Below, piece by piece: positions 25,228-32,388 of a stretch of DNA of 32,388 nucleotides. The stretch is taken from assembly GCF_004785935.1 (NCBI RefSeq), contig NZ_SRRP01000001.1:1472365-1504752 (forward strand), given 5' to 3'. A program made the translations under genes and the position numbers. Origin of the DNA: Streptococcus rubneri. Its GTDB lineage: Bacteria; Bacillota; Bacilli; Lactobacillales; Streptococcaceae. The notes under the pieces were generated by a model, which worked only from the letters and a program-made list of their open reading frames with translations, had not been told where the DNA came from and did no database searches. Numbering within the stretch: position 1 is the stretch's first letter; every line of letters begins with the position of its first letter.

Positions 25228-25674
25228 CTATTTCCCTGTCGACCCAAATCCACCAGTCCGCACGCCATCCGCCTCATCTCCATCTGCAATTAAGAAAGGA
25301 GCAAAGACAGCCTGAACCACACGTTCCCCGACTTCAAGGACGACTTCTTGGTCCGTGATGTTTTTCATCTGAGCAAAGATATGGCCTTCATTTCCTGGAT
25401 TGCCATAGTAATCCCCATCAATTACCCCAACAGAATTGATCAAGACCAGGCCTTTTTTGCGAGGATTAGAGGAACGGTCATAGAGATAGAGCACCTCAGT
25501 TGGTTGCATATAGGCCTTGACCCCAGTTGGGACTAGGACGATTTCCCCAGGAGCAATCACCGTGCGTTCTGCCACCTTTAAGTCGTAACCAGCTGCGTGT
25601 GCTGTCTCCCGTTTTGGTAGCAAGTCCTGATTGGTATAGCTTGATACAAGTTCAAATCCACGAATTTTTGTCAT
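25228..25674 (-). CDS. dut: dUTP diphosphatase (dUTPase)
   Basis: 148 residues from the third of three consecutive ATG codons. That start has AGAGGA seven bases upstream; the ATGs at 25680 and 25677 lie too close to it. The trimeric dUTPase hydrolyses dUTP to dUMP and pyrophosphate, preventing uracil incorporation and supplying dUMP for thymidylate. All five family motifs are visible: AGYDL, RSSNPRKKG, GVIDGDYYGN (catalytic Asp and substrate-binding Tyr), GERVVQAVF and the Gly-rich RTGGFGSTG tail. First gene of the operon leading to radA; a cin-box and a sigma-A-like -10 lie upstream. Confidence 0.95.
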   Translation of the reverse strand: MTKIRGFELVSSYTNQDLLPKRETAHAAGYDLKVAERTVIAPGEIVLVPTGVKAYMQPTEVLYLYDRSSNPRKKGLVLINSVGVIDGDYYGNPGNEGHIFAQMKNITDQEVVLEVGERVVQAVFAPFLIADGDEADGVRTGGFGSTGK

Positions 25675-25713
25675 CATCATTCCTCTTTTATCTAAATAGT
25701 TTCTATCTCTTCT

Positions 25714-25719
25714 ATTATA
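25714..25719 (-). promoter_or_regulatory. Extended -10 promoter element of dut
   Basis: TGGTATAAT on the minus strand gives a perfect TATAAT preceded by TGG, 40 bp upstream of the dut start. The -35 position reads GGGACG and does not match well, so activity would rest on the extended -10. It would serve vegetative expression. Confidence 0.6.
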
Positions 25720-25753
25720 CCATCACTTTGCCCTAGCGTCCCCCCTCTACTAC

Positions 25754-25761
25754 TATTCGTA
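25754..25761 (-). promoter_or_regulatory. ComX (sigma-X) cin-box upstream of dut-radA
   Basis: The minus strand reads TACGAATA, identical to the streptococcal cin-box/com-box recognised by RNA polymerase carrying the competence sigma factor ComX. It lies 80 bp upstream of the dut start and points into the dut-hydrolase-phosphatase-radA operon. Late competence induction of this operon is known in pneumococcus, which supports the call. Confidence 0.82.
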
Positions 25762-25779
25762 TTTTTTCTGACAAACACA

Positions 25780-25809
25780 CAAAAGCCCCCTCAAAGGAGG
25801 AGACTTTTG
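25780..25809 (-). terminator. Second hairpin downstream of the glutamine amidotransferase-like gene
   Basis: On the minus strand CAAAAG-UCUCC and GGGGG-CUUUUG pair around an 8-nt loop, followed by UGUGUUUGU. The U tract is interrupted, so it is either a weak backup terminator for the preceding gene or a barrier just before the dut cin-box. Confidence 0.5.
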
Positions 25810-25822
25810 CAAGAGATTATAT

Positions 25823-25881
25823 AAAAAAAGTAAACTGTATCAAACAAAGTTAGGAGGTCTTTGTTGATGAGACTAGTTTAC
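25823..25881 (-). terminator. Long intrinsic terminator of the glutamine amidotransferase-like gene
   Basis: On the minus strand GTAAACT (25875-25881) pairs with AGTTTAC (25830-25836), and inside ATCAACAAAG pairs with CTTTGTTTGAT. Seven T residues follow directly. It begins about 30 bp after the stop at 25911 and should insulate dut from this gene. Confidence 0.85.
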
Positions 25882-25910
25882 CTCTTTCTCCTTAAAAAAA
25901 CCTAAAGATT

Positions 25911-26600
25911 TTACAATTCTTGTAACAGATAGCGGAAGAGTTCGAGATTGCCTTTTTCTTCTTTGACTAGGAACTCTGGATGCCACTGCAAGCCAATGAT
26001 GCGATGACCATCCACTGCTTCGATAGCTTCAATGGTCTGGTCGCGTGGGTCAATGGCTGTCACTCGAAAGTTAGGCGCCAAGTCCTTGATGCTCTGGCGA
26101 TGAACAGAATTGATCTGGCTAGCTTGTCCAAAGAGGCGCTCCACCACGCTGCCTTTTTTGGTCTCAATCGAATGAGAAGTACCAAAAGGAAGGCCTTGCC
26201 AGTGCCCTTCCACTTCTTGATGGAGAGTCCCACCGAAGGCGACATTAACCAACTGAACCCCTCGGCAGATGGCTAGAACCGGCTTGTTTTGACGGACTGC
26301 TTCTTTTAACAAGGCCAATTCAAACTGATCGCGCTCGAGATTGTAGTCGTCACTCTCGATGGCGATCTCTTCTCCATAAAATCTAGGATGAACATTTTGC
26401 CCCCCACTGAGGATGAGCTTGTCCACTGTTTCGATATAATCCTTGGCAAAAGATGGGTCTCCCACTGGGATAACCATTGGAAGGCCACCTACTTGCTTAA
26501 TGGTTTCCGCAAACTTACAAGATACAGACGAATGGATATTTTTCCCATCTGGATCCACTGCACATAGATTGGCAGAGACTCCAACAATCGTTCTACACAT
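25911..26600 (-). CDS. Class I glutamine amidotransferase-like hydrolase (peptidase C26, PuuD-like)
   Basis: 229 residues from the ATG at 26600, which has AGGAGGG seven bases upstream; the longer frame to 26651 has no such site. The catalytic triad of class I amidotransferases is visible: Cys in AICRGVQLVN near residue 112 and His and Glu in LQWHPEF near 206. LSGGQNVHPRFYGE is typical of gamma-glutamyl-gamma-aminobutyrate hydrolase-like members, which cleave gamma-glutamyl bonds. No synthetase partner is adjacent, so a free-standing hydrolase is more likely than an amidotransferase subunit. The substrate is not known. It is single-cistron: divergent from gpsA, with its own promoter and a strong terminator. 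Confidence 0.88.
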   Translation of the reverse strand: MCRTIVGVSANLCAVDPDGKNIHSSVSCKFAETIKQVGGLPMVIPVGDPSFAKDYIETVDKLILSGGQNVHPRFYGEEIAIESDDYNLERDQFELALLKEAVRQNKPVLAICRGVQLVNVAFGGTLHQEVEGHWQGLPFGTSHSIETKKGSVVERLFGQASQINSVHRQSIKDLAPNFRVTAIDPRDQTIEAIEAVDGHRIIGLQWHPEFLVKEEKGNLELFRYLLQEL

Positions 26601-26631
26601 GACCTTCCCTCCTTTGATATTTCTATTCCCT

Positions 26632-26660
26632 ATTTTATCATCCCACTTCAAGAGCGTCTA
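26632..26660 (-). promoter_or_regulatory. Putative promoter of the amidotransferase-like gene
   Basis: TAGACG (26655-26660) and TAAAAT (26632-26637) on the minus strand are spaced by 17 bp, about 30 bp upstream of the start codon. Confidence 0.5.
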
Positions 26661-26766
26661 ATATGTATTTTTTAAGGGCCTGATAAATATTTTTTATCAC
26701 CGAAATCATAATTGTTTTCCCTTAAAATCTTCCTATGTCAAGTGAGTTTTTTTCCTTTTAGTATGG

Positions 26767-26772
26767 TAAAAT
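26767..26772 (+). promoter_or_regulatory. Extended -10 element for gpsA
   Basis: TATGGTAAAAT on the plus strand gives TAAAAT with TGG before it, 30 bp upstream of the gpsA ATG. No good -35 is seen at 16-18 bp; the upstream region is T-rich. Confidence 0.5.
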
Positions 26773-26802
26773 AGAAATGAAATCTTCACGAAGGAGAATA
26801 CT

Positions 26803-27819
26803 ATGGATAAACAAATCGTTGCGGTCATCGGTCCTGGTTCTTGGGGAACTGCCCTTTCTCAAGTCCTCCATGATAATGGCCATGAAGTGCGGATCTGGGG
26901 AAACGTCCCAGAACAAATCGACGAAATCAATCACGAACATACCAACAAACGCTTCTTTAAGGATGTCCTGCTAGATCCAGGGATCAAGGCTTACCACAAC
27001 TTGAACGAAGCCCTTTCTGGAGCAGATGCTGTCCTCTTTGTCGTCCCAACCAAGGTAACACGACTCGTTGCCAAGCAAGTGGCCGAACTCTTAGACCATC
27101 CTGTTAAGGTCATGCATGCGTCCAAAGGATTAGAACCAAATACTCACAAACGGATTTCTCAAATCTTAGAAGAGGAAATCCCTGCTTCTCTACGTAGCGA
27201 GATTGTGGTCGTGTCTGGTCCAAGTCATGCTGAAGAAACCATTGTTCGCGACATCACTCTGATCACAGCAGCTTCTAAAGATTTAGAAACAGCTCGTTAC
27301 GTTCAAGAGCTCTTCAGTAACCACTACTTCCGCCTCTATACCAATACAGATGTGATTGGGGTAGAGACTGCTGGTGCTCTTAAAAACATCATTGCAGTCG
27401 GAGCTGGGGCCCTCCACGGACTTGGATTCGGAGACAATGCCAAGGCTGCTATTATCACGCGTGGACTAGCTGAGATTACCCGTCTAGGAGTGAAACTTGG
27501 AGCTAGCCCCTTGACCTATAGTGGACTATCCGGAGTTGGGGATCTGATCGTGACAGGCACTTCCATCCACTCTCGTAACTGGCGAGCGGGGGATGCCCTC
27601 GGTCGCGGTGAAAAACTAGAAGATATCGAAGCCAACATGGGTATGATCATCGAAGGGATTTCAACCACTAAGGCAGCCTATGAGCTGGCTCAAGAATTGG
27701 ATGTCTATATGCCTATTACTCAAGCTATTTATCAAGTCATCTACGAGGGCAAGGAAATTCGTGAAGCCATCAACTTCATGATGAACAACGAATTTAAGGA
27801 AGAAAATGAATGGAACTAG
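26803..27819 (+). CDS. gpsA: NAD(P)H-dependent glycerol-3-phosphate dehydrogenase
   Basis: 338 residues, the family's usual length. It reduces dihydroxyacetone phosphate to sn-glycerol 3-phosphate, the backbone precursor for phospholipids and lipoteichoic acid. The N-terminal nucleotide-binding fold shows [15 protein letters not shown], followed by [17 protein letters not shown] and the Lys of [17 protein letters not shown] (catalytic, near residue 190) are characteristic, as is [20 protein letters not shown] lies six bases before the ATG. galU follows after 62 bp, probably in the same transcript; the pair is conserved in streptococci. Confidence 0.96.
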   Translation: MDKQIVAVIGPGSWGTALSQVLHDNGHEVRIWGNVPEQIDEINHEHTNKRFFKDVLLDPGIKAYHNLNEALSGADAVLFVVPTKVTRLVAKQVAELLDHPVKVMHASKGLEPNTHKRISQILEEEIPASLRSEIVVVSGPSHAEETIVRDITLITAASKDLETARYVQELFSNHYFRLYTNTDVIGVETAGALKNIIAVGAGALHGLGFGDNAKAAIITRGLAEITRLGVKLGASPLTYSGLSGVGDLIVTGTSIHSRNWRAGDALGRGEKLEDIEANMGMIIEGISTTKAAYELAQELDVYMPITQAIYQVIYEGKEIREAINFMMNNEFKEENEWN

Positions 27820-27881
27820 GAGCCATTCTCCTTTTCCAGTCTCTTAATAAGAAATTACACTTCATTTAGAAAGGAAGTATT

Positions 27882-28784
27882 ATGCCAAAAGTTAGAAAAG
27901 CAGTCATTCCTGCAGCAGGTCTTGGAACGCGTTTCCTACCAGCGACCAAAGCTCTTGCAAAGGAAATGTTACCAATCGTAGATAAACCAACGATTCAATT
28001 TATCGTTGAGGAAGCTCTCAAATCTGGTATCGAGGATATTCTGGTTGTAACAGGTAAGTCAAAACGTTCGATCGAAGACCATTTCGACTCAAACTTCGAA
28101 CTAGAATACAACCTCAAGGAAAAAGGGAAAAATGACCTTTTGAGATTAGTGGATGAAACAACAGGAATGCGCCTCCACTTCATTCGTCAAACTCACCCAC
28201 GTGGCCTTGGGGATGCGGTATTACAAGCTAAAGCTTTTGTTGGAAATGAGCCATTCGTCGTGATGCTAGGAGATGACCTCATGGATATCACAGATGATAC
28301 AGCCACTACTCTCACTAAACAATTGATGAATGACTATGACGAAACGCATGCTTCAACTATCGCTGTCATGAAAGTTCCTCATGAAGAGGTTTCTGCTTAC
28401 GGAGTCATTGCACCGCAAGGCGAAGGGATCAACGGACTTTATAGCGTTGAAACCTTTGTCGAAAAACCAGCACCTGAGGAGGCTCCGAGTGACCTTGCCA
28501 TTATCGGACGCTACTTGCTTACCCCAGAAATCTTCCAAATTTTGGAAAACCAAAAACCAGGTGCTGGAAATGAAATCCAATTAACAGATGCGATTGATAC
28601 CTTAAACAAGACCCAACGAGTCTTTGCCCGTGAATTTAAGGGCAGACGCTACGATGTTGGTGATAAGTTTGGTTTCATGAAAACATCTATTGACTATGCT
28701 TTGAAACATCCGCAAGTAAAAGATGATCTCAAACAGTATATCATTGATCTTGGAAAAAAATTGGAAGGAACTTCAACAGATTAA
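27882..28784 (+). CDS. galU: UTP-glucose-1-phosphate uridylyltransferase
   Basis: 300 residues. It makes UDP-glucose from UTP and glucose 1-phosphate for capsule, glycolipid and galactose metabolism. The N-terminal nucleotidyltransferase motif [20 protein letters not shown] is complete, with the catalytic Lys region [12 protein letters not shown] after it. VMLGDDLMD supplies the metal-binding Asp and VETFVEKP the substrate-binding part. AGAAAGGAAG is seven bases before the ATG. No separate promoter was found in the 62-bp gap after gpsA. Two hairpins follow, the second a bidirectional terminator. Confidence 0.96.
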   Translation: MPKVRKAVIPAAGLGTRFLPATKALAKEMLPIVDKPTIQFIVEEALKSGIEDILVVTGKSKRSIEDHFDSNFELEYNLKEKGKNDLLRLVDETTGMRLHFIRQTHPRGLGDAVLQAKAFVGNEPFVVMLGDDLMDITDDTATTLTKQLMNDYDETHASTIAVMKVPHEEVSAYGVIAPQGEGINGLYSVETFVEKPAPEEAPSDLAIIGRYLLTPEIFQILENQKPGAGNEIQLTDAIDTLNKTQRVFAREFKGRRYDVGDKFGFMKTSIDYALKHPQVKDDLKQYIIDLGKKLEGTSTD

Positions 28785-28792
28785 TATCCAAC

Positions 28793-28858
28793 CAGTTATT
28801 CAGCTCTCCTCTATGGATTAACCAGAGAATCCTGTGTCTGGGGATTTTTGAATAACTG
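28793..28858 (+). other. Long-arm inverted repeat in the galU 3' region
   Basis: CAGTTATTCA (28793-28802) and TGAATAACTG (28849-28858) are perfect inverted copies with a 46-nt interior that contains a nested CCAGA/TCTGG pair. It starts 8 bp after the galU stop and lacks a T run, so it is not the terminator itself. Confidence 0.5.
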
Positions 28859-28872
28859 TCCTAGTCATAACT

Positions 28873-28923
28873 AAAAAAGCTTAGAATCTACGTTTTTACG
28901 AACGTGATTCTAAGCTTTTCTTT
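28873..28923. terminator. Bidirectional terminator between galU and the C69 dipeptidase-like gene
   Basis: AAAAGCTTAGAATC (to 28888) pairs with GATTCTAAGCTTTT (28906-28919), and an inner ACGTT/AACGT pair extends the structure. The plus transcript runs into TTTTCTTTT, the minus transcript into TTTTTT. It serves two convergent genes. Confidence 0.9.
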
Positions 28924-28965
28924 TGCTCAGAAAGATTCTAAGCATTTAAGGAAACTATTCTCTTA

Positions 28966-30909
28966 TTAACGAACAGTAAAAGAATAATTTGTATTTGGGT
29001 AAGTTTCAATTTCGCCTGGGTTGAAATTAGATCCGAAGCGATTATTGTTATTGACACTATTTCCTGCTACAGGAGCTTCAGTTGGAGCTTGAACTTTTTC
29101 TTCTGGCTTCACAGGAGTTTCTACTTTAGGAGATACAACTGGTTGTTTATCCTTGTTAGCAGCATAGCCAAAGCGATTGTTTGGATTTCCTTCTGCATTA
29201 GCAGGAATATCGCGTGTAGAAGGGCTTGCTACATAATTTGGAGCTGGGATGTAAACTTTGTTCGCATCTTCACGGATTTGTGGTTTTTCTGGAACTGTTG
29301 GTGTATCTGGCTTTTTAGGTTCTTCAGGATCTTTGTAATTATCTGGTTTAGAAGCACGATATGGATCAGACTTCCGTCCAGCTGCCTCTAATTGTTTCTC
29401 CATTAATTTTTCATAATCTTTGAAGTGTTGGAAAAGACGATCAGACAATTCAAGAGCATCTTTAGTTACCTTATCTTCAGCAGCTTTTGCAGCTTCAGGT
29501 TGATCTTTCAATGCATAATATTCAATATCTTTCTTCTCTTGATCAGCAATAAATCCTTTTTCAAGAGCTTTCCAGTGTTCTTGGACGGTTTTTCCAAATA
29601 TATCTTGATTGTTGATTGCCATGTTGTCAATGTGCCAAACAGTCCAATACCAAGAATTTGGATCATAGGTTTCTGTTTGTGGTTTAAAGACTTCATGAGT
29701 GTCTTTCACATTTCCATAGAATGGGACATATGGAGTGTTCCGTGATGGCCCCATTCCTAACCAAACTGTACCACCAAATGATTTTGGTAGTTTTGGATTG
29801 ATTTGATAGACATGGGCATCGATAACGTTTTCATTACCTAGTGCATATTTGTATTGATCCTTGCGAACCGTGTCGTTTGCGCCATTGTCACCTTGTTTTT
29901 TCACTCCAATTTGATCGTCCGGTACGAAGCGACCATTTAAGTGTTCAAAGCGATTCCGTTGCATAGCAAAGGCATCTTCTAAAGTAAATTTCTTATTTGG
30001 ATCAGTTGGAGAACGGAATAGTTCGTATTCATCATCCTCGTAAGTTACTTTAGATTTTGGATCAAGTACTGTAATTCCTGCATAAGTCCGAGAGCGGTCG
30101 CCTTCTGCATATTTTTCAGGTCCGTAAGATTTAGCAATATGGAAGTTGCCATCTTTATCAGTCTTGTAACTTCCTGATTCTTTGGCTACTTTTTCAACAT
30201 CTTTTGAAGCAATAACATTTTCAGAGTCATTCAAATCCACATGACCGAGGTAATAAGTATTGGCAAAGACTGCATATTTATCTTCTGGTACTTTTACAGC
30301 CACATACTGGTGACCTGATAGAATTTCCATGTACCAGGTTTCTTTTTGGTCTGCTACTACAACTGTATTTCCTTCAGCTGACCCCTTTTCTTCAATAACC
30401 TTACCAAGCAATTCGATGGCTTCACGAGCTGTTTTTGCACGAGGTAAGATCACATCGAGCATAGCAGCTTCTGGGAGACCATCTGCTTTTAGAGGATCTT
30501 TTTCCAATACTTTTTTATTTGGGATTGCTGTAACAGTGGCAGTCATTGAAACACCAGCTTCGTTGAAGCCATGTTCCCCGAAAGCACCATTGCTACCATC
30601 TCCACGAGCGGAATCATAAGCAGCTGTGTATTTCATTTCGCTGGCAGCATGAGGATAGGTGAAACCATTGGATTCGTCCTGAATTTGGTCCCCTTCCTTA
30701 TAATTCTTGGCATCAACAACAACATAGTTTTTGTTGTGTTTTCCGCCGTTTGGATAGTAAGGATAATCCTCCGTGCGACCAAACAAGGTCGAGCCATCCT
30801 TGGTCAACTGTCTTCCAATAATGAAACCACAGCAAGCCTCAACAGCTTGAATCGGAAGAAGCAAGAGAGCCATCGATACTAACGATAGCTTAACCAACCA
30901 TTTTTTCAT
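28966..30909 (-). CDS. Secreted C69-family dipeptidase-like protein with long C-terminal extension
   Basis: 647 residues with GGAG seven bases before the ATG. Residues 1-25 are a signal peptide (MKKWLVKLSLVSMALLLLP). The next residues, CCGFIIGRQLTKDGSTLFGRTEDYP, match the start of mature C69 (PepD-like) N-terminal nucleophile peptidases, in which a Cys exposed by cleavage is catalytic; Cys27 is the likely one and Cys26 is an extra Cys. The catalytic domain runs to about 500 and includes NEAGVSMTATV and WYMEILSGHQYVAVKVP. Past about 530 is a Pro/Lys/Glu-rich tail in which NNRFG occurs twice. There is no LPXTG or membrane anchor, so the protein is probably released or held non-covalently. The family hydrolyses dipeptides; the substrate in the envelope or host is unknown. 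The promoter overlaps a cre site. A lipoprotein reading (VEAC) is less likely because Glu precedes the Ala. Confidence 0.88.
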   Translation of the reverse strand: MKKWLVKLSLVSMALLLLPIQAVEACCGFIIGRQLTKDGSTLFGRTEDYPYYPNGGKHNKNYVVVDAKNYKEGDQIQDESNGFTYPHAASEMKYTAAYDSARGDGSNGAFGEHGFNEAGVSMTATVTAIPNKKVLEKDPLKADGLPEAAMLDVILPRAKTAREAIELLGKVIEEKGSAEGNTVVVADQKETWYMEILSGHQYVAVKVPEDKYAVFANTYYLGHVDLNDSENVIASKDVEKVAKESGSYKTDKDGNFHIAKSYGPEKYAEGDRSRTYAGITVLDPKSKVTYEDDEYELFRSPTDPNKKFTLEDAFAMQRNRFEHLNGRFVPDDQIGVKKQGDNGANDTVRKDQYKYALGNENVIDAHVYQINPKLPKSFGGTVWLGMGPSRNTPYVPFYGNVKDTHEVFKPQTETYDPNSWYWTVWHIDNMAINNQDIFGKTVQEHWKALEKGFIADQEKKDIEYYALKDQPEAAKAAEDKVTKDALELSDRLFQHFKDYEKLMEKQLEAAGRKSDPYRASKPDNYKDPEEPKKPDTPTVPEKPQIREDANKVYIPAPNYVASPSTRDIPANAEGNPNNRFGYAANKDKQPVVSPKVETPVKPEEKVQAPTEAPVAGNSVNNNNRFGSNFNPGEIETYPNTNYSFTVR

Positions 30910-30934
30910 TGCAAATCTCCTTTTATATAATATT

Positions 30935-30957
30935 TTATCCTTTTTATGAAAGGATAA
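30935..30957 (-). promoter_or_regulatory. Small hairpin in the leader of the C69 gene
   Basis: TTATCC and GGATAA with flanking T/A bases form a small stem in the leader RNA, about 15 nt upstream of the ribosome site. It has no T run directly after it on the minus strand. A role is not evident. Confidence 0.4.
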
Positions 30958-30977
30958 GAAAGATTTTTACAATTGCT

Positions 30978-31014
30978 AGTTTACTCCTTTTTTATCGTTT
31001 TTGCAAGCGCTTTC
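30978..31014 (-). promoter_or_regulatory. Promoter with overlapping CcpA cre site for the C69 gene
   Basis: On the minus strand TTGCAA (31001-31006) and TAAACT (30978-30983) are 17 bp apart. The sequence GAAAGCGCTTGCAA (31001-31014), close to the catabolite-responsive element consensus, covers the -35. CcpA binding there would be expected to repress the gene in glucose. Confidence 0.68.
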
Positions 31015-31082
31015 TTACGGTATCTTTATACAGCTTTTTAGCAACTTTTTGACTTCCTTTGCATGTTTTTGGAAATATATAC

Positions 31083-31109
31083 AAAAAAACTGAGACTTCA
31101 CTCAGTTTT
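31083..31109 (-). terminator. Intrinsic terminator of the rhomboid gene
   Basis: On the minus strand ACTGAG and CTCAGT form a stem around TGAAGT, followed by seven T residues. It lies about 30 bp after the stop at 31136 and ends the cyclo-ligase/rhomboid transcript. Confidence 0.88.
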
Positions 31110-31135
31110 CAGAATTATTACATTTTCACTACGTT

Positions 31136-31822
31136 TTAATAAGTGACTCCAAAAAGAATTGGGGAGGCATATAAGAGACTAGCGAGGAGGACATAGAAGA
31201 GAAAAGCAGTCCGTCGCCAATTCTTTTTCACACTGTCGCGCTCCCCATATACTGGAAAGACAAAGGCTAGAATCCCTCCTCCTACCAAACCTCCTAGGTG
31301 ACCTGCTAGACTAATTCCCGGCATAAAGCTAAAGAGAATATTGATCAGAATCAAGGAAGTATAGCTTTGGCTCAAGTACTGAAGGTAGGGACTCCGAGCG
31401 ATAAAACGTAAACTGGCAATGGCACCAAAGATACCAAATAAGGCGGTAGAAGCTCCAGCTGCAACAGCAAGAGGTGAAAAAATCATCACAAAGAGATTTC
31501 CCATTAACCCAGACAAGAGGTAGAGGGCTAAAAAAGCCTTCGAACCAAATAAATCTTCTGCGATTCTTCCGATAAAATAGAGGGTAACCATGTTTAAAAC
31601 AAAATGTTGTAATCCGATATGAACAAAGATGGCAGAAAATAAACGCCAACTTTGGCTGGGATTGAATTGGATTTGAGCGCCTAATACTCCTCCAAAATCG
31701 TAGACAGTTTGGACCGATTCATAATCAAAGCCACGAACCAGCATCATGGATAGAAAAACGCCGGTTGTTAATAGAAGCAAGCTACTGGTCACTGGGTATT
31801 TCTTATCAAATAGTTGATTCAT
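31136..31822 (-). CDS. Rhomboid family intramembrane serine protease
   Basis: 228 residues from the ATG at 31822, chosen because AGGAGG lies nine bases upstream inside the preceding gene; the longer frame to 31852 lacks a site. Several hydrophobic segments are visible. Catalytic motifs: HIGLQHFVLNM (conserved His and Asn of the second core helix), GASTALFG (nucleophile Ser; most bacterial rhomboids have GASG, so the Thr is a small variation) and AGHLGGLVGG (catalytic His). It cleaves transmembrane substrates within the membrane; targets are unknown. It overlaps the end of the 5-formyltetrahydrofolate cyclo-ligase gene by 17 bp, implying translational coupling. The pairing is common in streptococci and other Firmicutes. 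Confidence 0.93.
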   Translation of the reverse strand: MNQLFDKKYPVTSSLLLLTTGVFLSMMLVRGFDYESVQTVYDFGGVLGAQIQFNPSQSWRLFSAIFVHIGLQHFVLNMVTLYFIGRIAEDLFGSKAFLALYLLSGLMGNLFVMIFSPLAVAAGASTALFGIFGAIASLRFIARSPYLQYLSQSYTSLILINILFSFMPGISLAGHLGGLVGGGILAFVFPVYGERDSVKKNWRRTAFLFYVLLASLLYASPILFGVTY

Positions 31823-32345
31823 CCACAAGAACCTCCTGTACTGGAATATCATGGGAAGCAGGTGAAAAGTCTACTTCTTGGCAAGCATAGATGGTGCTGA
31901 CAGTCGCTCCGTCAAAATCTGCCAAATAGCGATCGTAATAGCCTCCTCCATAGCCCAGGCGGTAGCCATCCTTTTGAAAGGCTACTCCAGGAACATGGAT
32001 CAAATCAATCTCCGACTGATCTATTGCTGGACTCCCCTCCTCTGGTTCCAAGAGGCCAAAGGATGTTTGTTTCAACTTCTGCGGATCATAGGCCACAAAT
32101 TCCATACGTCCTTTTGGATAGGTTTTCGGAATGACGACCTGCTTGCCATCGGCTTGAGCTGCGTCAATCAGAAAACTCGTATCCACTTCATGCGGGAAGG
32201 ACAAATAGGTCGCCATAACGCTTGCTTCTTGGTAAGCTGGCAAAGAGCGCAACCGCTGGATTAAGGCTTGATCTGCAACCCGTTTGATTTCCGGCTCCAA
32301 GCCTTTCATCTTCTTCAACACACTTTTTCGAATACTTGCTTTCAT
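31806..32345 (-). CDS. 5-formyltetrahydrofolate cyclo-ligase
   Basis: 179 residues from MKASIRKSVL, the second of two nearby ATGs; AGAAAG is six bases before it and directly abuts the first ATG at 32351. The enzyme uses ATP to convert 5-formyl- to 5,10-methenyltetrahydrofolate, recycling an otherwise dead-end folate. Family landmarks: ATYLSFPHEVDT, IPKTYPKGRMEF, the nucleotide-binding RLGYGGGYYDRYL and the ACQEVD segment. Its end overlaps the rhomboid gene, whose ribosome site lies inside it. The promoter probably lies beyond the window's right edge; the last 37 bases contain no further gene. Confidence 0.93.
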   Translation of the reverse strand: MKASIRKSVLKKMKGLEPEIKRVADQALIQRLRSLPAYQEASVMATYLSFPHEVDTSFLIDAAQADGKQVVIPKTYPKGRMEFVAYDPQKLKQTSFGLLEPEEGSPAIDQSEIDLIHVPGVAFQKDGYRLGYGGGYYDRYLADFDGATVSTIYACQEVDFSPASHDIPVQEVLVDESTI

Positions 32346-32388
32346 TTCCATCTTTCTTTATTGGTTGGCTTTCATTTGTAAGAAAGGA

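Noticed and set aside
30829-30835. Lipoprotein reading of the C69 signal peptide (VEAC)
   Set aside because: Glu at -2 is atypical for a lipobox, and the Cys pair fits the N-terminal nucleophile start of the C69 family better.

Overview
The window is a stretch of a Firmicutes chromosome, almost certainly an oral or commensal Streptococcus of the mitis/sanguinis type. The evidence is three consecutive genes for surface proteins with YSIRK-type signal peptides, a ComX-type cin-box (TACGAATA) upstream of dut-radA, the dut / small hydrolase / phosphatase / radA / carbonic anhydrase order familiar from pneumococcus, the gpsA-galU pair, AGGAGG-type ribosome binding sites and moderate-to-low GC. The sequence alone does not fix the species. 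No rRNA, tRNA, CRISPR array, transposase or phage gene was seen.

Left part (1-22 kb, all minus strand): an adhesin locus of three large surface-protein genes. Transcription runs right to left. The first gene in that direction (8039-21955) encodes a 4638-residue LPETG-anchored fibre: a unique head, eight pilin-type (FctA/Spy0128-like) domains, then nine pairs of an antigen I/II C-terminal-like (SspB-like) domain plus a pilin-type domain. Three of the pairs are near-identical 981-bp units. It ends at a strong terminator at about 7880-7904. The second gene (3578-7321) has a YSIRK signal, a beta-helix-like body and one mucin-binding-protein-like (MucBP/Mub B2) module, but no LPXTG, membrane segment or positive tail of the sortase type. 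The third (1-3481, its C-terminus outside the window) carries MucBP-like repeats in an exact 621-bp period. A 55-nt hairpin lies in the short spacer between genes two and three.

Middle part (22.2-25.7 kb, minus strand): the housekeeping/competence operon dut, an isochorismatase-like hydrolase, a histidine phosphatase and radA, tightly packed or overlapping, followed by a beta-carbonic anhydrase with its own promoter. A cin-box and a separate extended -10 element precede dut. radA appears to start at a non-canonical AUC codon.

Right part (25.8-32.4 kb): a class I glutamine amidotransferase-like hydrolase (minus) diverges from gpsA-galU (plus). galU converges on a secreted C69 dipeptidase-like protein whose -35 region overlaps a catabolite-responsive element. 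The window ends with the overlapping pair 5-formyltetrahydrofolate cyclo-ligase and rhomboid protease (minus).

Together the left half looks like a host- or partner-binding surface locus whose repeat number can probably vary by recombination. The right half is conserved core genome supplying nucleotide hygiene, recombination, phospholipid and UDP-glucose precursors and envelope proteolysis.
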